A stretch of DNA of 64,000 nucleotides from positions 62,001 through 126,000 of the forward strand of contig DDKB01000018.1 of assembly GCA_002339675.1 (NCBI GenBank), in the 5' to 3' direction. Made by a program: the position numbers and the translations under genes. Below the pieces are notes generated by a model. That model did no database searches, was not told the origin of the DNA, and saw only the letters and a list, made by a program, of their open reading frames with translations. The first letter of the stretch is position 1. Each line of letters opens with the position of its first letter. This DNA is from Stutzerimonas stutzeri (GTDB lineage Bacteria; Pseudomonadota; Gammaproteobacteria; Pseudomonadales; Pseudomonadaceae). This document shows positions 45,454-53,655 of this stretch, piece after piece.

Positions 45454-45876
45454 TCAGAGGCCGGACATGTGCTTGATGGCAGCCAGCAGCTCGTCATCGG
45501 AGCAATCGGCGCAGGTGCCTTTCGGCGGCATGGCGTTGAAGCCGCTGATGGCGTGCTTGAGCAGGCCGTCGATGCCGCCACGCGCGTCGGCGCGCTCTTT
45601 CCACGCCGCGGTGTCACCGACCTTCGGCGAGTTGAGCAGACCGGACCCGTGGCAGGCGCCACAGAACTTGCCGACCACCTGCTCGCCCGAGCGAGCAGCG
45701 CCGCCGGCGGCAGCAGTGGCAGGACCGGCCGCTGCGCATTCTTGGCCTTGGATACAGACCTCGCCCACCGGCTTGAGCCGCTCAGCGATGTCGTCGTTGG
45801 TCGCAGCCTGAGCGCTCACTGCCCACAGGGCCACTACGGCAGTCTGTGCTACCAGGATCTTCTTAATCAGGTTCAC
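45454..45876 (-). CDS. cycB: Cytochrome c5 family protein
   Basis: A 140-residue periplasmic monohaem cytochrome: signal peptide MNLIKKILVAQTAVVALWAV with cleavage after SAQA, an Ala/Gly-rich linker, the haem motif CGACH (residues 72-76), a methionine ligand probably in NAMPPKG, and a second cysteine pair in CADC typical of cytochrome c5. It carries electrons to terminal reductases or oxidases. The position matches PA5300. Confidence 0.92.
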   Translation of the reverse strand: MNLIKKILVAQTAVVALWAVSAQAATNDDIAERLKPVGEVCIQGQECAAAGPATAAAGGAARSGEQVVGKFCGACHGSGLLNSPKVGDTAAWKERADARGGIDGLLKHAISGFNAMPPKGTCADCSDDELLAAIKHMSGL

Positions 45877-46040
45877 CTTACACCCTCATGTGGCTAGACA
45901 CGCCCGCGGCCACGGTATCGCGAGCGGCGGCTAGTATAGCGGCAAGCCCTGCTTGCCGAAACAACCCATATGGCGCAGCCCCTGGCCGCGACCCTGTGTC
46001 GCACTGCCGGCTAGCGGGCTGGCACCGCGCCAGGGCTCGC

Positions 46041-46589
46041 TCAGAAATTCGCCGGGGTCGTCGCGCTGATCAGCTGTGCGGGCGCGTCGAAGGGATTGCG
46101 AAAACGGTGCGGCTTGCTGCTCTCGAAATAATAGCTGTCGCCGCGCTCAAGGATGTAGGTCTGGCCACTTACCGTCAGCTCCAGGCGGCCCTCGACCAGC
46201 ATGCCGGCCTCTTCGCCCTGGTGCGCGAGCATATCGGTGCCGGTGTCGGCGCCCGGTGGATAGGTCTCGGCGAGAAAGGCGATGGCGCGCCCCGGATGCG
46301 CCTTGCCGACCAGCTTCATGCTGACCGCCCCGTCGGAAATATCGATCAGCTCGCCTGCCTTGTAGACCACCTGGGTGTCGCTGTCCTGTTCGAAATCCGG
46401 TGAGAAGAACTCGACCAGCGACATGGGGATGCCGCTAAGCACCTTTTTCAGCGAGCTGATGGAGGGACTGACGCTGTTCTTCTCGATCATGGAAATCGTG
46501 CTGTTGGTCACGCCTGCACGCTTGGCGAGTTCACGCTGCGACAGACCCTTGAGCTTGCGGATGGTTTGCAGTCGAACACCGACGTCCAA
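46041..46589 (-). CDS. pauR: PauR/PuuR-type cupin XRE regulator
   Basis: A 182-residue repressor with an N-terminal helix-turn-helix (VRLQTIRKLKGLSQRELAKRAG) and a C-terminal cupin (HQGEEAGMLVEGRLELTVSG; ERGDSYYFESSKPHRFRN). PauR represses polyamine catabolism in P. aeruginosa (PA5301). No ATG fits the start: I chose TTG 46589 (reading MDVGVRLQTI), which has a GGGGG ribosome site about 8 bases upstream and equals the family start; another TTG at 46604 would add five residues. The neighbouring FAD oxidase and DadA support the amine-catabolism context. Confidence 0.88.
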   Translation of the reverse strand: MDVGVRLQTIRKLKGLSQRELAKRAGVTNSTISMIEKNSVSPSISSLKKVLSGIPMSLVEFFSPDFEQDSDTQVVYKAGELIDISDGAVSMKLVGKAHPGRAIAFLAETYPPGADTGTDMLAHQGEEAGMLVEGRLELTVSGQTYILERGDSYYFESSKPHRFRNPFDAPAQLISATTPANF

Positions 46590-46747
46590 TACGGGAGCCC
46601 CCAATCAAGAGCGATAGCAGAGGCCGCTATGATGGCGAGGGCGTTCAGTATTTTCAACACGGCGGGACGAAATGAGGCCCACCCCGAGGCGTCTCGTGCC
46701 GACCCGGCCCGTCGAGCCGCCCCGGCTGTCGAAATCTGGCCCTGCGG

Positions 46748-47104
46748 TCAACCGGGCAGCGCGGCGACCACCGACAGCTCGACGAGGATTTCCGGCTCGC
46801 AGAGCTTCGCCTCGACCGTGGCACGGGCCGGTGCGACGCCGTCGGGGAGCCATTGGTCCCATACCCTGTTCATGCCCGCGAAGTCCGCATCAATGTCCTT
46901 CAGGTAGATGGTCACCGAGAGAATGTGCCGCTTGTCGGTGCCGGCCTCGGCCAGCAGCCGCTCGATGCTCGCCAGTGTTTCGCGGGTCTGTTGCTCGACC
47001 CCGGCACTCATGTCGTCGCCCACCTGGCCAGCCAGGTAAACCGTGTTGCCATGGATGACGATCTGGCTCATGCGAGCGTTAGTGTGCAGGCGCTGTATGG
47101 GCAT
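46748..47104 (-). CDS. RidA family enamine/imine deaminase
   Basis: A 118-residue RidA protein (NARMSQIVIHGNTVYLAGQVGDD; conserved arginine in ARATVEAKLCEPEILVEL). RidA hydrolyses reactive 2-aminoacrylate and other imines, a fitting partner to DadA, whose reaction produces imino acids. ATG 47104 makes it overlap the dadA end by 26 bases; an in-frame ATG at 47071 would avoid overlap but cut the conserved N-terminus. Equivalent to PA5303. Confidence 0.9.
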   Translation of the reverse strand: MPIQRLHTNARMSQIVIHGNTVYLAGQVGDDMSAGVEQQTRETLASIERLLAEAGTDKRHILSVTIYLKDIDADFAGMNRVWDQWLPDGVAPARATVEAKLCEPEILVELSVVAALPG

Positions 47105-48377
47105 GCTTGTGCGATTCCTTGGATTGGCCGTAGCGGGAAATGTCCAGGCCGTCGGTGCTGATCTGGGTGCGCTTGCTCGCCAGCAGGTCGGCGAGCAGGC
47201 GACCCGAGCCACAGGCCATGGTCCAGCCCAGGGTACCGTGGCCGGTGTTCAAAAACAGGTTGCGATAGGCCGTGGCGCCGATGATCGGCGTGCCGTCCGG
47301 GGTGGCCGGTCGCAGTCCGGTCCACAGCTCCGCGTTGCTCGGGTCACCGCCCTGGGGGAAGAGGTCGCCGACGACCATCTCCAGGGTTTCGCGGCGACGC
47401 GGATTGAGCGACAGGTCATGCCCCGCGATCTCGGCCATGCCGCCCACGCGAATGCGCTGGTCGAAGCGGGTGATGGCGACCTTGTAGGTCTCGTCGAGCA
47501 CCGTGGACACCGGCGCCATGGCCGGATCGCTGATCGGCACGGTCAGTGAATAACCCTTGAGCGGGTAAACCGGCGCACGGATGCCCAGCGGTTTGAGCAT
47601 CTGCGGGCTGTAGCTGCCGAGCGCCAGCACGTAGCGATCGGCCTTCTCCAGCTTGCCGTCGACCCAGACGCCATCGAGCCGGTCGCCGGAAAACTCCAGC
47701 CGCTGGATGTCCTGCTCAAAGCGAAATTCCACGCCGAGCGCACGCGCCATCTCGGCCAGCCGGGTGGCGAACAGCTGGCAATCGCCGGTTTGGTCGTTGG
47801 GCAGGCGCAGGGCGCCGCTGAGCTTGTCGGACACCTGCGCCAGCGCCGGCTCGGCACGGGCGATGCCGGCACGGTCGAGCAGCTCGTAGGGCACGCCGGA
47901 CGCCTTCAGCACGGCGATGTCCTTGGCGGCGTTGTCCAGCTGCGCCTGGGTGCGAAACAGCTGGGTGGTGCCGCACTGGCGGCCTTCGTACTCAATGCCG
48001 GTCTCGGCGCGCAACTGGTCGAGGCAATCGCGGCTGTATTCGGACAGCCGCACCATGCGCTCCTTGTTGACCGCATAACGCGCCGCCGTACAGTTGCGCA
48101 GCATTTGTGCCATCCACAGGTATTGCTGGCTGTCGCCGGTGAGCTTGATCGCCAGCGGGGCGTGGCGCTGCATCAGCCATTTCATCGCCTTCAGCGGCAC
48201 GCCCGGTGCGGCCCAGGGCGAAGCATACCCAGGCGAAACCTGGCCGGCATTGGCAAAGCTGGTTTCCATCGCCACGGCCGGCTGACGGTCGACCACGACC
48301 ACCTCGAAACCGGCCCGGGCCAGGTAGTAGGCACTGGTGGTGCCAATCACGCCGCTGCCCATCACCAACACACGCAT
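47079..48377 (-). CDS. dadA: D-amino acid dehydrogenase small subunit
   Basis: A 432-residue FAD enzyme of the inner-membrane face: dinucleotide fold MRVLVMGSGVIGTTSAYYLA, the conserved GQVSPGYASPWAAPG and C-terminal GTLGWTMACGSGRLLADL. It oxidises D-alanine and other D-amino acids to 2-keto acids, feeding electrons to the respiratory chain. In pseudomonads the dad operon is induced by alanine through Lrp, whose gene lies divergently 143 bases away. The alanine racemase dadX, which follows ridA in P. aeruginosa, is absent here. Confidence 0.95.
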   Translation of the reverse strand: MRVLVMGSGVIGTTSAYYLARAGFEVVVVDRQPAVAMETSFANAGQVSPGYASPWAAPGVPLKAMKWLMQRHAPLAIKLTGDSQQYLWMAQMLRNCTAARYAVNKERMVRLSEYSRDCLDQLRAETGIEYEGRQCGTTQLFRTQAQLDNAAKDIAVLKASGVPYELLDRAGIARAEPALAQVSDKLSGALRLPNDQTGDCQLFATRLAEMARALGVEFRFEQDIQRLEFSGDRLDGVWVDGKLEKADRYVLALGSYSPQMLKPLGIRAPVYPLKGYSLTVPISDPAMAPVSTVLDETYKVAITRFDQRIRVGGMAEIAGHDLSLNPRRRETLEMVVGDLFPQGGDPSNAELWTGLRPATPDGTPIIGATAYRNLFLNTGHGTLGWTMACGSGRLLADLLASKRTQISTDGLDISRYGQSKESHKHAHTAPAH

Positions 48378-48424
48378 TGCCGCCTCCCGCCCGTCATTAC
48401 TGGGCTAGACCACTGTTAACGCGG

Positions 48425-48468
48425 AGTATAAAAAGCACCAGCCAGTGTATTTCGCTATATAACTGGCT
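48425..48468. promoter_or_regulatory. dadA-lrp divergent control region with inverted repeat
   Basis: AGCCAGT (48440-48446) and ACTGGCT (48462-48468) are perfect inverted arms around an AT-rich centre, in an otherwise GC-rich genome. A TATACT on the minus strand (48430-48425) could be the dadA -10 box, without a good -35, as expected for an activator-dependent promoter. Lrp is the natural candidate to bind here. Confidence 0.5.
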
Positions 48469-48520
48469 ATATTTGCGATTTATTCACGCCAAAACCGGCT
48501 TTGATGGAGGCGATACGCCC

Positions 48521-49009
48521 ATGCGGACCAAGCATCAGACACGCCGCGAGCTGGACAAGCTTGACCGCCAGATCCTGCGCCTGCTGCAGGCCGACGGGCG
48601 CATGCCCTTCACCGAGCTGGGCGAGCGCATCGGCCTGTCCACCACGCCCTGTACCGAGCGCGTACGCCGGCTGGAGCGCGAGGGCATCATCATGGGATAC
48701 ACCGCGCGATTGAATCCCCAGCACCTCAAGGGCGGCCTGCTGGTCTTCGTCGAGATCAGCCTGGCCTACAAGTCCGGCGACATCTTCGAGGAATTCCGCC
48801 GGGCCGTGCTCAAGCTCCCGCACGTACTGGAATGCCATCTGGTATCGGGCGATTTCGACTACCTGATCAAGGCACGGATTTCGGAGATGGCGTCTTACCG
48901 CAAGCTGCTCGGCGACATCCTCCTGAAGCTGCCGCACGTGCGCGAATCGAAGAGTTACATCGTCATGGAAGAGGTCAAGGAGTCGCTCGAACTGCCGGTA
49001 CCGGACTGA
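48521..49009 (+). CDS. lrp: Lrp, leucine-responsive regulatory protein
   Basis: A 162-residue AsnC/Lrp regulator: N-terminal helix-turn-helix (LDRQILRLLQADGRMPFTEL; STTPCTERVRRLEREGII) and the C-terminal RAM effector domain (LECHLVSGDFDYLIKARI). A GGAGG site lies 9 bases before ATG. In P. aeruginosa Lrp (PA5308) is required for dadAX induction by L-alanine. Divergent from dadA. Confidence 0.95.
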   Translation: MRTKHQTRRELDKLDRQILRLLQADGRMPFTELGERIGLSTTPCTERVRRLEREGIIMGYTARLNPQHLKGGLLVFVEISLAYKSGDIFEEFRRAVLKLPHVLECHLVSGDFDYLIKARISEMASYRKLLGDILLKLPHVRESKSYIVMEEVKESLELPVPD

Positions 49010-49155
49010 CACCGAGCAGACGCGCCCATCTCTGGCGCGGGCCCTGCCGGCGCCTCGAACCCCGTCCGGCGCGCGGTATGCTGCGCCGCGGCCACTTGAA
49101 GCCGGCCGCACGACGCGGGAAGCTGTGACGATTGCCAACCGTCCAAGGCCCGCAC

Positions 49156-50466
49156 ATGACCTCCCTGCAAACGGCTGCACCCGCCCACGCCCACGCCCCG
49201 TCCTACTACGCCGCCACGGCCAACCGCGACCTGCACTTTGCTGACCTGCAGGACGAGCAGCAGGCTGACGTCTGTGTGGTCGGCGGTGGCTTCAGCGGCC
49301 TGAATGCGGCCATCGAGCTGGCCGAGCGCGGCCTGTCGGTGGTACTGCTCGAAGCTCACCGTATCGGTTGGGGCGCCAGCGGTCGCAACGGCGGGCAGCT
49401 GATCCGCGGAGTCGGCCACGACGTCGAACAGTTCCGCCCGGTGCTGGGTGACAAGGGCGTCGACAGCCTCAAGCGCATGGGCTTCGAGGCAGTCGAGATA
49501 GTCCGCCAGCGCATCGAGCGCCACGCCATCGCCTGCGACCTGACCTGGGGCTATTGCGACCTGGCGACCAAGCCGCGCCACCTCGCGGGCTTCGACGCCG
49601 ACCAGGCCGACCTCGAGCGCCTGGGCTACCCGCACCGGCTGCAGCGCGTGCCAAAGGAAGCGATGCGCGAGGTCATCGGCTCCGACCGTTACCTGGGCGG
49701 GCTGATCGACTGGGGCTCGGGCCATGTCCATCCGCTCAACCTCGCACTGGGCGAAGCCGCAGCCGCCCAGGCGCTGGGCGTGCGCCTGTTCGAAGGCGCC
49801 CGGGTCGAGCGGATCGACTACGGCACGCCGGTGCGCGTGCACACCGCCCGTGGCAGCGTGCGCGCCGAGCGGCTGGTACTGGCCTGCAACGCCTATCTGG
49901 GCGGGCTGAACAGCCAGCTGGCCGGCAAGGTACTGCCCGCCGGCAGCTACATCATCGCCACCGAGCCGTTGTCGCAAGCCGTGCAGCAGACGCTGCTGCC
50001 GCAGAACATGGCGGTCTGCGACCAGCGTGTGGCGCTGGACTATTTTCGCCTGTCGGCCGACGGTCGCCTGCTGTTCGGCGGCGCCTGCCATTACTCCGGA
50101 CGGGACCCGCGCGACATCGCCGCCTACATGCGGCCAAAGATGCTCGAGGTGTTTCCGCAGCTGGCGCAGACGCGGATCGATTACCAGTGGGGCGGGATGA
50201 TCGGCATCGGCGCCAACCGCCTGCCACAGATTGGCCGCCTGCCGGAGCAGCCGAACGTCTATTACGCCCAGGCCTATGCCGGCCACGGGCTGAACGCCAC
50301 GCACCTGGCCGGACGCCTGCTGGCCGAGGCGATCAGCGGAGAGGCTGCCGGCCGCTTCGACCTGTTCGCCCGCGTCCCGCACGCGACCTTCCCCGGCGGT
50401 GAACGGCTGCGTTCGCCGCTGCTGGCCCTGGGCATGCTCTGGCATCGGCTGCTGGACCAGTTCTGA
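49156..50466 (+). CDS. pauB: FAD-dependent oxidoreductase, gamma-glutamylputrescine oxidase-like (PauB)
   Basis: A 436-residue DadA/PuuB-family oxidase. FAD-binding motif DVCVVGGGFSGLNAAIEL, then GASGRNGGQLIRGVGHD, and the C-terminal YYAQAYAGHGLNATHLAGRL. Such enzymes oxidise gamma-glutamylated polyamines to aldehydes; P. aeruginosa has several PauB paralogues, one at this position (PA5309). The nearby PauR gene supports the role. ATG 49156 (MTSLQTAAPAHAHAPSYY) was chosen. Confidence 0.88.
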   Translation: MTSLQTAAPAHAHAPSYYAATANRDLHFADLQDEQQADVCVVGGGFSGLNAAIELAERGLSVVLLEAHRIGWGASGRNGGQLIRGVGHDVEQFRPVLGDKGVDSLKRMGFEAVEIVRQRIERHAIACDLTWGYCDLATKPRHLAGFDADQADLERLGYPHRLQRVPKEAMREVIGSDRYLGGLIDWGSGHVHPLNLALGEAAAAQALGVRLFEGARVERIDYGTPVRVHTARGSVRAERLVLACNAYLGGLNSQLAGKVLPAGSYIIATEPLSQAVQQTLLPQNMAVCDQRVALDYFRLSADGRLLFGGACHYSGRDPRDIAAYMRPKMLEVFPQLAQTRIDYQWGGMIGIGANRLPQIGRLPEQPNVYYAQAYAGHGLNATHLAGRLLAEAISGEAAGRFDLFARVPHATFPGGERLRSPLLALGMLWHRLLDQF

Positions 50467-50529
50467 ATTCCGCCGCTGCGCTGGCGTCCAACCTGTCGAG
50501 GACGATCACATCGACAGGAGTGAAAGCGC

Positions 50530-52074
50530 ATGCGCCTGCTACTCGTGGCAGTGCTGTTGCTGGCCGGCTGTGCCAGCCACGTTACCCCCGCCCCGGCGTC
50601 GTACGCACTGCCCAGCCACGACTCGGCGCTGACCCGGCAAGTCGAATCCCTGGCCGCCGGGCAGCCGACGGGCCATTCCGGCTTTCGCCTGCTGCCCGAC
50701 AGCGGGGACGCCTTCCTTGCCCGCATGAAGATGATCCGCCAGGCGAGAACCAGCCTCGACGTGCAGTACTACATCGTGCACGACGGACTCAGCACCCGGG
50801 CGCTGGTGGACGAACTGCTGCGCGCCGCCGACCGTGGGGTCCGCGTCCGGCTGCTGCTTGACGACACCACCAGTGATGGCAGCGACTACCAGATCGCCAC
50901 CCTGGCGGCCCACCCGAACATCTTCATCCGCGTGTTCAATCCCTTGCACGCCGGGCGCAGCACCGTGGTCACGCGCACCCTGGGGCGCCTGCTGCACCTG
51001 TCGCAACAGCACCGTCGCATGCACAACAAACTGATGCTGGCAGACAGCAGCCTGGCCATCGTCGGCGGTCGCAATCTGGGCGACGAATATTTCGATGCGG
51101 ACCAGAGCTTCAATTTCACCGACATCGACCTGCTCGCTGCAGGCCCCGTCGCCGAACAGCTGGCAGTCAGCTTCGACCTGTACTGGAACGATTCACTGAG
51201 CGTGCCGATCCAGCAATTTCTCGACGACCCGCCCAGCGAGGCGACGCTGGCCCAGGCCCGGGATGACATCCGTCAATACCTGCAGGCCGAACGGTCCAGG
51301 GACAGCCGGCGCTACCGGCACCTGATGGGCCGGCTCGAGGAGCCGCTGCTGCAGAATTGGCTGGCCGAGCTGATCTGGGCGCCCGGCGAAGCACTTTGGG
51401 ACCATCCGGGCAAGGTCAAGGCAGACGGCCTGCCGGACGAACGACTGCTGCTGACCAGCCAGTTGCAAAAGCAGATGGACCGGGTGCGGCGCTCGATGAG
51501 CCTGATCTCCGCCTACTTCGTGCCCACCGAAGAGGGCGTCGAGTTCCTTGCCAGCCGCGCGCAGCGGGGTGTTGCGGTGCAGATTCTGACCAATTCACTC
51601 GAAGCCACCGACGTGCCGGCAGTACATGGCGGCTATGCGCCGTATCGGGCGGAGTTGCTCAAGGCAGGCGTCAGGCTCTACGAGCTGCGCCGGCAGCCGG
51701 ACCAGAAACGCCGCATCAGTTTCAGCGGCGCCTCCGAGTCCAGCCTGCACAGCAAGGCGGCGGTGTTCGACCGCGAGCAGGTGTTTCTCGGCTCACTCAA
51801 CTTCGACCCGCGCTCGGTGCTCTGGAACACCGAAGTCGGCGTGCTGATCGACAGCCCCGAACTCGCCAGCAAGGTCCACGCCCTGACCCTCGAAGGCACG
51901 GCGCCGGCGATCAGCTACGAGGTGCGGTTGATCGACGACCATGGCAAGGAGCGGCTGGTCTGGATCGCCGAGGACAACGGCCGGCGCCGGGTGCTGCTAC
52001 ACGAACCCGGTGGCGCCTGGCGCCGCTTCAACGCCTGGTTCAGCCGCATGATCGGCCTGGAGCGAATGCTCTGA
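50530..52074 (+). CDS. Phospholipase D-family lipoprotein (cardiolipin synthase C-like)
   Basis: A 514-residue lipoprotein: signal MRLLLVAVLLLAGC with lipobox LAGC, then two HKD motifs, HNKLMLADSSLAIVGGRN (near residue 165) and HSKAAVFDREQVFLGSLNFDPRS (near 405), the catalytic pair of the phospholipase D superfamily. Closest in layout to ClsC (YmdC), which makes cardiolipin from phosphatidylglycerol and phosphatidylethanolamine. ClsC usually works with YmdB, not seen here. GACAGGAG precedes ATG. Confidence 0.87.
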   Translation: MRLLLVAVLLLAGCASHVTPAPASYALPSHDSALTRQVESLAAGQPTGHSGFRLLPDSGDAFLARMKMIRQARTSLDVQYYIVHDGLSTRALVDELLRAADRGVRVRLLLDDTTSDGSDYQIATLAAHPNIFIRVFNPLHAGRSTVVTRTLGRLLHLSQQHRRMHNKLMLADSSLAIVGGRNLGDEYFDADQSFNFTDIDLLAAGPVAEQLAVSFDLYWNDSLSVPIQQFLDDPPSEATLAQARDDIRQYLQAERSRDSRRYRHLMGRLEEPLLQNWLAELIWAPGEALWDHPGKVKADGLPDERLLLTSQLQKQMDRVRRSMSLISAYFVPTEEGVEFLASRAQRGVAVQILTNSLEATDVPAVHGGYAPYRAELLKAGVRLYELRRQPDQKRRISFSGASESSLHSKAAVFDREQVFLGSLNFDPRSVLWNTEVGVLIDSPELASKVHALTLEGTAPAISYEVRLIDDHGKERLVWIAEDNGRRRVLLHEPGGAWRRFNAWFSRMIGLERML

Positions 52075-52260
52075 GACGACGTCGCAACGAGGAAAAAATT
52101 GCGTGGCACTTCGGCCAAGAGTGACGCGCAAATGGCCGTGCCTCGGTGATTCATCCTTTGGTGTGATACCGACGGGCCATCCCCTGACTAGGCTAGGGCT
52201 CCGGTACCGTGCTGCCTGACAGCCGGACTCTGCTTCTATAACAATAAAAAGGAGCGCGAC

Positions 52261-53037
52261 ATGCCCCATCGCAACTGGCTATGGAAGGTCATCCTGCTGG
52301 CGTGCTGGTTTCCGGCACTGCTCAGCAACGCCCAGGCCCAGTCCTTTACCGCCCTCGAACGCATGCAGATCCACGCCAACCGCGCCACCAGCAGCCTGCT
52401 GCTGTACCGCGGCGAGGGCTTCCAGAAAGCGCATCTGGCGCGCATGGAAAACGACCTCAAGGCGCTCGGCGAGGCCGTAGACAGCTTTCCCGCTGCCAGC
52501 GGCGAATTGCGCGAACGACACCAGACCCTGCAGGCAACCCTGCGCGAGGGCGCCGGCTTCGGCCGCCAGGAAGACGATGTGCCCTGGGGCTGGCCGCTGC
52601 AGATGAGCAAGGCGCTGCGCGACTTCCTCACCGCGGTGCGCAGCCAGCAGGGCGCCGACGTGCGCGCCGAACTGCCGGCCAAGGTGGAGTACCTGACGGT
52701 GCAGTACCTGAGCCGCGCCTACGTCGGCTCGTTCGAAACCGCACGCGAGCAACCGGACACCTACCTGGGCCAGGACGAGCGGCGTCTGGTACCCGCCATC
52801 GACGAGCAGCTCGCGGCGCTGGACGGCACCCGCCCGGCCATTGCAAAACTGAAGACGCGCTGGGATTTCCTCAAGGTCGCCCTGGAGGACATGAACAGCG
52901 GCAACAACAGTTTCAATACCGCTTCGGGCCGCCCGTTCGCACCGATCATGGTCGACCGGCACGCGCGCAGCCTCAGCGATCAATGGATGGCACTGGCGCC
53001 GGAAACCGCGACCAGTCAGGCATCGGCCGGGCGCTGA
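52261..53037 (+). CDS. Secreted helical protein of unknown function
   Basis: A 258-residue protein with a Sec signal (MPHRNWLWKVILLACWFPAL, cleavage after NAQA). The mature part is helical and charged, with LERMQIHANRATSSLLLYRGEGF near its start and the phrase RTRWDFLKVALEDMNSGNNSFN (as KTRWDFLK...) near the end. It recalls periplasmic four-helix ligand-type domains, but I do not recognise a family. AAAGGAG stands 7 bases before ATG. Its end overlaps the convergent Mpo1-like gene by 22 bases. Confidence 0.7.
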   Translation: MPHRNWLWKVILLACWFPALLSNAQAQSFTALERMQIHANRATSSLLLYRGEGFQKAHLARMENDLKALGEAVDSFPAASGELRERHQTLQATLREGAGFGRQEDDVPWGWPLQMSKALRDFLTAVRSQQGADVRAELPAKVEYLTVQYLSRAYVGSFETAREQPDTYLGQDERRLVPAIDEQLAALDGTRPAIAKLKTRWDFLKVALEDMNSGNNSFNTASGRPFAPIMVDRHARSLSDQWMALAPETATSQASAGR

Positions 53038-53540
53038 CGCAGGCGCACCGGCCCGACGCGGGCCTCGATGGCCTGGCGCAGCGGCTCGCGCAGGCCCAGC
53101 ATGAAGCCCAGTTCGGCCGCCACGAACAGCGGACCGACGATGAGTCCGCTGAGGTCGTCGACGAAGGCTGGCTTGCGACCCTCGAAATAATGCCCGACGA
53201 ACTGGATGACCCAGCCCACCACGAAGAGCCCGACGCCCCAGGCCAGCCAGACCGGCGTCGGCTGCTGCGCCAGGCCGGCACCGGCCCAGACGCAGAGCAG
53301 CAAAAGCCCACTCATGAGCACGCCGAAGCGCAGGTCCAGCCGCAGGTAGAACAACGCGGCTAACGCAGCCACGGGGCTGACCGGGCTCAGCCACAGGCCG
53401 AACGCGGCGGTGCCGGGCCGCGACAGCAGCACCGCAACGGCAAGCACGATCATCGGAATGCCCACAAAATGGCTGAGCAGGTTGCGCGGATCACGGTGAT
53501 AGGCCGCGTACTGCGCCAGGTGATCGGTCAGGGTTTTCAT
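53016..53540 (-). CDS. Mpo1-like (DUF962) membrane protein
   Basis: A 174-residue polytopic protein of the DUF962/Mpo1 family. Conserved histidine motifs H-R-D-P-R-N-L-L-S-H-F-V-G-I-P near residues 15-30 and QFVGHYFEGRKPAFVDDL near 115-130 are the likely iron ligands. Yeast Mpo1 is a dioxygenase of 2-hydroxy fatty acids; bacterial function is inferred. Convergent with, and overlapping, the secreted-protein gene. Confidence 0.88.
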   Translation of the reverse strand: MKTLTDHLAQYAAYHRDPRNLLSHFVGIPMIVLAVAVLLSRPGTAAFGLWLSPVSPVAALAALFYLRLDLRFGVLMSGLLLLCVWAGAGLAQQPTPVWLAWGVGLFVVGWVIQFVGHYFEGRKPAFVDDLSGLIVGPLFVAAELGFMLGLREPLRQAIEARVGPVRLRQRPADA

Positions 53541-53655
53541 CGGTCACGCTCCGGATAGCCAGTGCCGACAGCTTAGCCAGCCCGCCGGGAAGGCGGGCAG
53601 CATCCGCGGCCGGGCAAGCGCCAAACCGCAGGGCGCTTGCGCCAACCTGGCACTG

